From: Intestinibacter bartlettii
GTDB taxonomy: Bacteria > Bacillota > Clostridia > Peptostreptococcales > Peptostreptococcaceae
Assembly: GCF_000154445.1 (NCBI RefSeq)
Contig: NZ_DS499566.1
DNA: 64,000 bases
Strand: one strand, 5' to 3'
The position numbers were made by a program, and so were the translations under genes. Below the pieces are notes generated by a model. The model was given only the letters and a program-made list of their open reading frames with translations. It was not told where the DNA came from and searched no databases. Shown here one piece after another: positions 57,465-64,000 of the stretch (the first letter of the stretch is position 1; the number at the start of each line of letters is the position of its first letter).

Positions 57465-57753
57465 AACAAATCCCTTTCTATTTCTATATTTCACTTTTTA
57501 ATTTTTTAGCATTTTAAAGTAAAAATTTTTAATAAGTAATTAATATATCCCTATATTTAATAATATACAAATTTTTACATATTTTCCATATATATTTATG
57601 TTTTAAATTAAAATTTATTTCATTTATAAAAAAATCTTTATCTTAAAGACCTTTAATAATGTAGATTTTTTTGAAGCACATATACGGAAATTATACTTAT
57701 CCACAATGTTTAAATGAATATAATTTCCTATGTGCTATAAAAAATACTATTAT

Positions 57754-59097
57754 TTATTTCCCTGCCACAGAAAGACCAGTAGCTATTACAGTTGGACTTC
57801 CTATAGAACTAAGTGGGAAAGTTAAGTCATCCCCGACTACTGTTATTTGTTTTAATAAGTCAAAGAAATTTCCAGCTACAGTTATTTGATCTACTGGATA
57901 CGCCTTTTTACCATCTTTTATATAGAAACCTTTTGATGCAAGAGAAAAATCTCCACTTATGGCGTTAGCCCCAGAGTGAAGCCCTGCAAACTCTGTAATA
58001 AGAACTCCTTCGCCTAAAGTATTTAAAACTTCATCAAATGACTTATCTCCTTTTTCTATATAGAAGTTGCTTGGAGAAACAGACACACTAGAAGCGTATG
58101 AGCTTTTGAATCCATTTCCTGTGCTCTTTGTATTTGCTTTATGAGCAGTTTTTAAGTTGTGAAGTAATGTAGTTAGTTTTCCTTTAGAGACAATTTCTTT
58201 TCTAAATGTTGCAACGCCTTCATCATCAAAAGGAGCTGATGAAAGTCCATTTTCTAAAAGAGGATTGTCTACTATTGTGACATTTTCAGAAGCTATAATA
58301 GTATTTTCTTTGTCTTTTAATAAAGATAGACCTTTTTGTGTTGCATCTGCACTAAATACACCACAAAATGCGCTAAGTAATGATACCATAGCCTCATTAT
58401 ATAAAGCTATTTTGTAGTTTCCTGTTTCTATAGATTTTGAATTTATCTTAGATAATGCTTCGTCTACTCCCATTTTAGCTATTTCTCTAGGATTTATCTC
58501 ATCTATATTTGTAGCTATTTTATAGCCTGTTCCATCTTGTTTTTGGCCATCTATTTCTAGCACAGGTACTACATATGTATAAAGTATATTTTCTTTATTT
58601 TTTAAATCAAGCCCCTTAGTATTTGAAATTTGTATATCTCCTTTAGAGTAAATAACTTTACAACCTCTTATATTGACTACATTTTCGTTGTAATTTTTGC
58701 ACTCTTTTTCTATTTCAAGACCTATATTTATAAGATCTTTTGGATCAATATTGTCTATTGCTTCATAATAGCAAACTACATCTTCGTAATTTTTATCTCC
58801 TTCATATATAAACTGAGTATCTTCATTTTCTATAAGTAAGGCTGCATTTTTTGCAGTGTTTACTAACATATCTATAGAATTTTCATCTAATATTCTAGTA
58901 TGAGAATACCCGATTTTGCCGTTTATTATACCTCTAAAAGATAAACCAAAGCTTTTATCTAAATTATAACTTTCAACTTCTTGTTTATAAATTGATATAC
59001 TTAGAGATTCTGAATTAGTAACATATATCTCACTATCTTCAAATCCAGATTCTTTCGCTTTATCAAATAATTTTTCTTTAAATTCATTTAAATTCAT
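57754..59097 (-). CDS. TldE/PmbA-like metalloprotease subunit
   Basis: The 447-residue member of the TldD/PmbA family lacks the HExxxH zinc motif, as expected for the TldE subunit. It has SESLSISIYKQEVESYN, GKIGYSHTRILDEN, NPLLENGLSSAPFDDEGVATFRKEIV and GLHSGANAISGDFSLASKGFYI. With TldD it forms a protease used in peptide maturation or turnover. It follows tldD by five bases. Confidence 0.9.
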   Translation of the reverse strand: MNLNEFKEKLFDKAKESGFEDSEIYVTNSESLSISIYKQEVESYNLDKSFGLSFRGIINGKIGYSHTRILDENSIDMLVNTAKNAALLIENEDTQFIYEGDKNYEDVVCYYEAIDNIDPKDLINIGLEIEKECKNYNENVVNIRGCKVIYSKGDIQISNTKGLDLKNKENILYTYVVPVLEIDGQKQDGTGYKIATNIDEINPREIAKMGVDEALSKINSKSIETGNYKIALYNEAMVSLLSAFCGVFSADATQKGLSLLKDKENTIIASENVTIVDNPLLENGLSSAPFDDEGVATFRKEIVSKGKLTTLLHNLKTAHKANTKSTGNGFKSSYASSVSVSPSNFYIEKGDKSFDEVLNTLGEGVLITEFAGLHSGANAISGDFSLASKGFYIKDGKKAYPVDQITVAGNFFDLLKQITVVGDDLTFPLSSIGSPTVIATGLSVAGK

Positions 59098-59102
59098 AAT
59101 AG

Positions 59103-60491
59103 TTACTCCCTTCCGCCAACAGTTATACTTTTAACTCTAATCATAGGCTGACCAACATTAACTGGTATACTTCCTGATTTAGAACCACACATTCCTTCAG
59201 CTTGAGCAACATTATCAGATACCATATCTATATCCATTAATATTTCACTACCCTTACCTATAAGAGAAGCTCCTCTAACAGGTTCAGTTATTTCACCATT
59301 TTTTACTAAGTAGCCTTCGCTTACAGCAAAGTTAAATTCACCTGTTACTGGATTTACAGAACCACCGCCCATTTTTTTAGCATATAGTCCATCGTCTATT
59401 GATTTTATAATATCTTCAACTTTATCTTCTCCAGGTGCTATATATGTATTAGTCATTCTTGAAGTAGGCTCGTATTTATAACTTTGACGTCTAGAACTGC
59501 CTGTAACTTCTGTATTCATTCTTCTGGCATTTAATTTATCTACCATATATGATTTTAATATTCCATTTTCTATTAGCACATTTCTTCTAGTTGGTGTTCC
59601 TTCATCATCTATATTTGATGAACCCCAGTGATTTTTCATAGTTCCATCATCAATAGCAGTTATTTTGCTAGAAGCTATTTGCTGACCTAATTTATCACAA
59701 AATACTGAATTACCTTTTGCTACTGCTGTAGCTTCTAATGAATGGCCGCAGGCCTCATGGAATATTACACCACCAAAACCGTTATCTATTGCAACAGGCA
59801 TTTTACCCGCAGGACAATTTTTAGCATGTAACATTATATGAGCAGTTTTAGCAGCTTCTCTTGCATGATATTCAGGATCTACTTCATCTTTAAACATTTC
59901 AAATCCCATAAGTCTTCCTGGATTTTGGCTGCCTGTTTGGTTTTCATTTTCATTAGATGCAATTGCATTTATCATAAGTCTAGTTCTAATTCTAGTATCT
60001 TCAGTATATAAACCTTCACTATTTGCTATTAATATATTTTGTTCTTTGTCTAAGTAACCTACACTTACTTTTGATATATCACTATGAAAATCTTTTGCAC
60101 TTTTATAAGCAGTTTTCATAACTTTTATTTTATCTTTACAATCTACAGTATTTGGATAAATTTTTATTGGATGCATATTTTTAAAAGTCTTTTGATTATT
60201 TAATACAATTGACTTTCCGTCTTCTATTTTTCCTAGAGCAATAGCTGCTTTATAAGCAGTATCTAAAAGAGATGATAAACTGTTGTCGTTTGTATATGCA
60301 TAAACGCTTTTTAAATTTTTAAAAATTCTAATTCCTATACCATAATCTCTTCCACCTAATATATTTTCTACTTTATCGTCTAAAACAGAAATACTGTTAG
60401 TTATACTATCTTCTTCAAATATTTCTGCAAAATCGCCTCCTGTAATCAAACATTTTTCTAATACTTGTGTCGCTATTTCTTTTGAAATCAT
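59103..60491 (-). CDS. tldD: TldD-like zinc metalloprotease subunit
   Basis: The 462-residue catalytic subunit carries the HExxxH zinc motif (IFHEACGHSLEATAV, about residue 245). It also has DDEGTPTRRNVLIENGILKSYMVDKLNARRM, GSSRRQSYKYEPTSRMTNTYI and the C-terminal AEGMCGSKSGSIPVNVGQP. It is upstream of tldE in one operon. No microcin- or RiPP-like precursor is adjacent, so a peptide-turnover role is equally likely. Confidence 0.93.
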   Translation of the reverse strand: MISKEIATQVLEKCLITGGDFAEIFEEDSITNSISVLDDKVENILGGRDYGIGIRIFKNLKSVYAYTNDNSLSSLLDTAYKAAIALGKIEDGKSIVLNNQKTFKNMHPIKIYPNTVDCKDKIKVMKTAYKSAKDFHSDISKVSVGYLDKEQNILIANSEGLYTEDTRIRTRLMINAIASNENENQTGSQNPGRLMGFEMFKDEVDPEYHAREAAKTAHIMLHAKNCPAGKMPVAIDNGFGGVIFHEACGHSLEATAVAKGNSVFCDKLGQQIASSKITAIDDGTMKNHWGSSNIDDEGTPTRRNVLIENGILKSYMVDKLNARRMNTEVTGSSRRQSYKYEPTSRMTNTYIAPGEDKVEDIIKSIDDGLYAKKMGGGSVNPVTGEFNFAVSEGYLVKNGEITEPVRGASLIGKGSEILMDIDMVSDNVAQAEGMCGSKSGSIPVNVGQPMIRVKSITVGGRE

Positions 60492-60572
60492 TTTTTCCCT
60501 CCTACTATTTAATTTAAGTTTTTAGATAATTTTTACAAAGTTTTGTATAAACTCTCTAATCTTAGTAGTTAA

Positions 60573-60992
60573 TTAATAATTGTATTTCTTTAATAAAGAA
60601 TCAACTGAAACTGTAGATAAGATGTCTTTTATAGAATTCATAATTTCACCGAAAGCTGGTGATAGTAATTCAGGTAAATCTGAAACAATAGGACTTGCAA
60701 TTTGTAAATCATCGCTGCAGAATATATTATTTATATCTACTTCATCTGTTATTTTGTAAATATCCCATAAAGTTATATCCTTTATATTTCTTTTTAATCT
60801 TATATTTGAAATAGATGAGCCCTTTGTAAGAAAATTATTTTTATATAATATATTTAATATATTTTTTATAACCACTGGATTACATTTCATTTCCTTTGAA
60901 ATATTTTCGCAAGTCATCTCTTTTTTATCACTATAGACAGCAATAAATAAAACAGTTTGGACTGTTAATTGAAAACGTCTACTAACTTTCAT
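60573..60992 (-). CDS. Rrf2-family regulator without cluster cysteines
   Basis: The roughly 139-residue protein has the Rrf2 winged helix (KVSRRFQLTVQTVLFIAVYSD...SKEMKCNPVVIKNILNILYKNNFL) and a dimer helix. The three closely spaced cysteines that bind Fe-S in IscR/NsrR are missing; only isolated Cys occur. The ligand is unknown. GAGGTGAT before ATG 60992 sets the start. It lies upstream of tldD with about 80 bases between them. Confidence 0.85.
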   Translation of the reverse strand: MKVSRRFQLTVQTVLFIAVYSDKKEMTCENISKEMKCNPVVIKNILNILYKNNFLTKGSSISNIRLKRNIKDITLWDIYKITDEVDINNIFCSDDLQIASPIVSDLPELLSPAFGEIMNSIKDILSTVSVDSLLKKYNY

Positions 60993-61004
60993 TTTTATCA
61001 CCTC

Positions 61005-61020
61005 ATGCTAATTTTAGCAT
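61005..61020. promoter_or_regulatory. Palindrome upstream of the Rrf2 gene
   Basis: ATGCTAATTTTAGCAT, arms of seven bases, ends 12 bases before the start codon and abuts the ribosome site. It is a likely autoregulatory operator. Confidence 0.55.
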
Positions 61021-61206
61021 AGTTAATATACATATTCAAACAACAAAAATATTATCTAAATTTGTAGTTAATATTGGCCACTAATATCTTTTAAATTTCA
61101 AAAAAAAATAAATATAATTTTATATTTGCATATAAATAAAAAATTCTAATATATGATAATAATATTTCTATGTAAATAAAATTCATAATTGCTTTTTGTA
61201 AGAAAT

Positions 61207-61236
61207 TTGACTGCTATATACCTATAGGGGTATACC
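61207..61236 (+). promoter_or_regulatory. Candidate promoter of the metal ATPase
   Basis: TTGACT (61207-61212) and TATACC (61231-61236) with 18-bp spacing; the first CsoR palindrome covers the spacer and -10 element. Confidence 0.5.
61217..61234. promoter_or_regulatory. CsoR-type operator 1
   Basis: TATACCTATAGGGGTATA, a near-palindrome of the copper-repressor type. Confidence 0.7.
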
Positions 61237-61252
61237 CTTAATATTTTTATTT

Positions 61253-61272
61253 ATATACCCCCATGGGTATAT
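61253..61272. promoter_or_regulatory. CsoR-type operator 2
   Basis: ATATACCC-CCAT-GGGTATAT, a perfect inverted repeat 20 bases before the start codon and close to the ribosome site. Confidence 0.7.
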
Positions 61273-61293
61273 AAATAAAAAGGAGGGTTCATT

Positions 61294-63213
61294 ATGAAGT
61301 TATTTAAATCAGAAACACAAAAAACAGTTACATTTATTATTATCTCATCTATTTGCTTATTTATGAGTCTTATCCAAAGCGTAGATGAACTTTTACATTT
61401 TAATTTGTCATGGGTTGCAATAATACTTTGCGGTTTGCCAATTATAAAAGAAGCTGCAACTTGTTTATATGAAGAATTTGATATTAAAGCCGATGTTTTG
61501 GTATCTTTAGCATTAATAGCGTCTGTTATTATTGGGGAAATATTCGCCGCAGGTGAAATTTCAGTTATAATGACTATTGGTGCTCTACTTGAAGATTTAA
61601 CAGTTCAAAAGGCGCAATCAGGAATAGAAAATCTTGTGAAGCTAACTCCAAAACAAGCTAGAATTATAAGAGACAATAAAGAAATTATGATAAATGCAGA
61701 TGATATTGAAATTGGAGATATCGTAAGAGTTATAGCTGGTGAAACTATTCCTGTTGACGGAGTTATAATAAAAGGTCAAAGTTCTATAGACGAATCTATA
61801 ATGAATGGGGAATCACTTCCAGTAGATAAATATGTCGGAGACGATGTATTAAGTGGAACAATAAATCAATACTCTACTTTCGATATAAAAGCGACAAAAA
61901 CATCACAAGATAGTTCATTAAAAAGAATGATTAAACTTGTAAAAGAAGCTGATTCTAAAAAAGCTCCAATAGTAAGTTTAACCGATAGATGGGCTACATG
62001 GATAGTTGTTATTGCACTAGTTTCTTCAATCGGAACATATCTAGTTACACATCAAATATTAAGATCAGTCACTATATTAGTTGTATTTTGCCCATGTGCT
62101 TTAGTACTTGCAACACCAACTGCTATTATGGCAGGTATCGGTAATGCATCTAAATACGGTATGCTTATAAAAGGTGGGGATGTAGTTGAAAGATTATCAA
62201 AAATAAAAAATATCGCATTTGACAAAACAGGTACTTTAACTTATGGAAAATTATCAGTAGTTGAATATAAGAGCTTTTGCCCTAAGTATGATGATGAAGC
62301 TTTCTTAAAAATATTAGCATCTGTAGAAGCTTATTCAGAACATCCACTTGGCAAAGCTATAACATCTTATTATAAAGAAAATAATGAAGAATTATTAGAC
62401 ATTCAAAATTTTACAGTTAACCCTGGTAAAGGCATAACTGCAAATTTAGGTGAAAAATCTATATTAGTTGGCAATTTAAAACTAATAAAAGATGTCGATA
62501 TAAATTTAAATAAAGACATAATAAATATTTCAGAAGAATTCACTAAAAAAGGCTGCACAGTTATATACCTATCAATCGACAATAAGTTAATAGGATATGT
62601 TGCATTATCTGATATTTTAAGAGAAGAAGCTAAAGAAGTAATAAGTTATATAAAATCTCAAAAAATAAATCCTGTAATGTTAACTGGCGACAATAAAAAT
62701 AGTGCCCAAAATATAGCTAATATAGTCGGTATAGATGATATTCATCCAAGTTTACTTCCAGAAGATAAAATGAATATAATTAAAAACTTAGAAGATAGCA
62801 AGTCACCAACTTGTATGATTGGCGATGGTGTAAATGATGCACTAGCATTAAAATACTCAAGTGTAGGAATTTCTATGGGGTCTATAGGTAGTGATATAGC
62901 AATAGAAGCTTCTGATATAGCACTTGCAAGTGATGATATAAAAAATATCCCTTATCTTCTATATTTATCTAAAAAAACTATGAAAACTATAAAATTAAAT
63001 ATAACATTTTCGCTTGCTTTAAACTTTTTAGCAATAATTTTAGCTATTACTGGTATATTAAATCCAGTAGTTGGTGCCTTAGTTCATAATTTAGGATCAG
63101 TATTTGTTATACTTAATTCGGCTAAACTTTTAAAAACAAGAAATAATTTAGATTTGCATATTAAAATAGAATATGAAGTTACAAATGAAAGCAAAGTTGC
63201 TCTAATTGTATAA
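61294..63213 (+). CDS. P1B-type metal-transporting ATPase without N-terminal metal domain
   Basis: The 639-residue pump has the CPC metal site (FCPCALVLATP, Cys266 and Cys268), the phosphorylated Asp300 in FDKTGTLT, SEHPLGKAI (HP locus), NGESLPVD and IGDGVNDA. The first residues form membrane helices directly, with no CxxC heavy-metal domain and fewer N-terminal helices than CopA. The last helix has VHNLGSVFVILNSAKLL rather than the CopA MxxSS motif, so the metal is not certain. CsoR sites and an adjacent csoR gene favour copper export. AGGAGGG lies six bases before the ATG. Confidence 0.85.
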   Translation: MKLFKSETQKTVTFIIISSICLFMSLIQSVDELLHFNLSWVAIILCGLPIIKEAATCLYEEFDIKADVLVSLALIASVIIGEIFAAGEISVIMTIGALLEDLTVQKAQSGIENLVKLTPKQARIIRDNKEIMINADDIEIGDIVRVIAGETIPVDGVIIKGQSSIDESIMNGESLPVDKYVGDDVLSGTINQYSTFDIKATKTSQDSSLKRMIKLVKEADSKKAPIVSLTDRWATWIVVIALVSSIGTYLVTHQILRSVTILVVFCPCALVLATPTAIMAGIGNASKYGMLIKGGDVVERLSKIKNIAFDKTGTLTYGKLSVVEYKSFCPKYDDEAFLKILASVEAYSEHPLGKAITSYYKENNEELLDIQNFTVNPGKGITANLGEKSILVGNLKLIKDVDINLNKDIINISEEFTKKGCTVIYLSIDNKLIGYVALSDILREEAKEVISYIKSQKINPVMLTGDNKNSAQNIANIVGIDDIHPSLLPEDKMNIIKNLEDSKSPTCMIGDGVNDALALKYSSVGISMGSIGSDIAIEASDIALASDDIKNIPYLLYLSKKTMKTIKLNITFSLALNFLAIILAITGILNPVVGALVHNLGSVFVILNSAKLLKTRNNLDLHIKIEYEVTNESKVALIV

Positions 63214-63325
63214 TATTGTATATTTTTGGTGTATTATTTTGGAATCGTTGTTAAGTTGATTTTTCAATAGAATAGTATTATCATATAATAATAACTAATA
63301 ATTATTGATAATGGGAGGAATTAGT

Positions 63326-63601
63326 ATGCGTCAATGCATGGATGTACCAAATATTCAACTTAGAATAAAAAAAATCCAAGGTCAACTTAATGCAATTTCT
63401 AAAATGGTAGAAGAAGATGTTCCTTGTGAAGATATTTTAATTCAAATAAATGCAGCAAAAAGCGCAATGCATAAAGTCGGGAAAGTAGTATTAGAAGGAC
63501 ATTTACATCACTGTGTTAAAGATGGAATTGAACATGGCGATGCTGAAAAAACAATAGAAGATTTTTCAAAAGCTATAGATTATTTTACTCGTATGGGGTA
63601 A
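63326..63601 (+). CDS. csoR: CsoR-family metal-sensing repressor
   Basis: The 91-residue all-helical repressor begins MRQCMDVPN. Cys34, His59 and Cys63 have the same spacing (25 and 4) as the Cu(I) ligands Cys36, His61 and Cys65 of Mycobacterium CsoR; an extra Cys4 is present. It probably releases the two palindromes before the ATPase when it binds copper. GGGAGG seven bases before ATG 63326 decides the start over the longer TTG frame at 63305. No separate operator is seen before csoR, so read-through from the ATPase is possible. Confidence 0.88.
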   Translation: MRQCMDVPNIQLRIKKIQGQLNAISKMVEEDVPCEDILIQINAAKSAMHKVGKVVLEGHLHHCVKDGIEHGDAEKTIEDFSKAIDYFTRMG

Positions 63602-63613
63602 TTATATATACAT

Positions 63614-63648
63614 AAAAAGCGATAAACTATAAAGGTTTATCGCTTTTT
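63614..63648. terminator. Bidirectional terminator after csoR
   Basis: AAAAAGCGATAAAC / GTTTATCGCTTTTT, a 14-bp perfect stem. Confidence 0.88.
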
Positions 63649-63686
63649 ATGTATTCCATTTTGTTATACCTCTTTGTTTTAACTAT

Positions 63687-64000
63687 TTATATTACAAAAC
63701 CGCCATTAGAGCTTATAACTTGTCCTGTAATAAAATCACCTTGTTCTGCCAAGAATAATGCACATTTTGCGATATCTTCAGGCTTTCCAATTCTCATAAG
63801 AGGAGTTTCCTCTTTTAACATATCCATAGTATCTTGGCTTAAGTCATTTAACATATCTGTTTGTATTACCCCAGGAGCTATAGCATTTACATTGATATTA
63901 GATGGTCCTAATTCTTTAGCTAAAGCCTTTGTCATTCCGATTATACCTGCTTTTGTAGCTGAGTAATCTACTTCAAAAGAACTTCCTACAAGTCCCCACA
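63687..64000 (-). CDS. Short-chain dehydrogenase, FabG-like (5' end outside window)
   Basis: The frame is open to the window edge. The visible C-terminal part has the catalytic Tyr-Lys in DYSATKAGIIGMTKALAKELGP, INVNAIAPGVIQTDML and the C-terminal FITGQVISSNGGF. This fits 3-oxoacyl-ACP reductase-like enzymes; the exact substrate cannot be told without the N-terminus. Confidence 0.85.
   Translation of the reverse strand, partial: WGLVGSSFEVDYSATKAGIIGMTKALAKELGPSNINVNAIAPGVIQTDMLNDLSQDTMDMLKEETPLMRIGKPEDIAKCALFLAEQGDFITGQVISSNGGFVI

Noticed and set aside
57671..57889. Open frame at the end of the tldE region
   Set aside because: Overlaps the tldE 3' end in antisense and has no ribosome site or conserved pattern.
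59103..61001. RiPP biosynthesis cluster around TldD/TldE
   Set aside because: No precursor peptide, radical SAM, cyclodehydratase or transporter gene lies next to the pair.
1..64000. CRISPR arrays, tRNA or rRNA genes
   Set aside because: No regularly spaced repeats and no T-arm GGTTCGAANCC or rRNA signatures seen on either strand; short or unusual tRNAs could be missed by eye.

Overview
The window is low-GC, gene-dense DNA of a strictly anaerobic, spore-forming Firmicute. It most resembles the Peptostreptococcaceae / Clostridioides side of the Clostridia. The basis is the very AT-rich codon use, strong AGGAGG-type ribosome sites, SpoVS, a LexA / Xer-like recombinase pair, a VanR/S-like and a Bce-like two-component system, and the protein sequences themselves. 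I cannot name the species. No rRNA, tRNA or CRISPR array was recognised.

Layout. 1-4.3 kb: the 3' part of a methanol:corrinoid methyltransferase (mtaB), a CobW/COG0523 GTPase, a strongly folded intergenic stretch that looks like a free-standing RNA gene, and a PocR-AraC regulator. 4.5-9.3 kb: a secreted subtilase, an orphan HicB-like protein, a broken phage holin, a frameshifted hydrolase and a PduO-type cobalamin adenosyltransferase. 9.3-16.1 kb: a glycosyltransferase, rtcB, a VanR/VanS-like pair (kinase frameshifted), a frameshifted small membrane protein and deoD. 16.4-20.7 kb: lexA (frameshifted) with an upstream LexA box, a tyrosine recombinase, a C_GCAxxG_C_C protein, alr and a DUF1294 protein. 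20.7-23 kb: decayed accessory DNA. 23-30.4 kb: tdk, a 7-alpha-hydroxysteroid-dehydrogenase-like SDR, spoVS, trmB, a HesB-like protein and several small hypothetical genes. 30.4-32.7 kb: a solitary phage-type integrase flanked by gene remnants. 32.7-38.1 kb: a Bce-like ABC transporter plus two-component system. 38.3-49.3 kb: two paralogous unknown proteins, brnQ, a ydiB-aroD pair with a divergent LysR gene, and an ispH / plsC / cmk / flavoprotein / phosphatase / AI-2E run. 49.5-61 kb: small redox and Fe-S type proteins, clpB, cca, a two-gene SufC-SufBD-like system, tldE-tldD and an Rrf2 regulator. 61.2-64 kb: a P1B-type metal ATPase with tandem CsoR-type operators, csoR, and the end of an SDR gene.

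How the genes work together. The methyltransferase, the CobW GTPase and the PocR-AraC regulator form one plausible unit for methanol use; the corrinoid protein and activator genes would lie before the window. The ABC transporter at 32.7-36 kb is probably controlled by the kinase/regulator pair just upstream of it in transcription order. CsoR probably represses the metal ATPase through two palindromes in its promoter.

The most unusual features are (i) the candidate structured RNA at 2671-3022, which carries the same 9-nt hairpin-loop architecture twice, and (ii) a series of single-base frameshifts located at short homopolymers. These hit at least six genes, including lexA, and probably a seventh. 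The frameshifts could be assembly errors and should be resolved before any of the affected genes is called dead.
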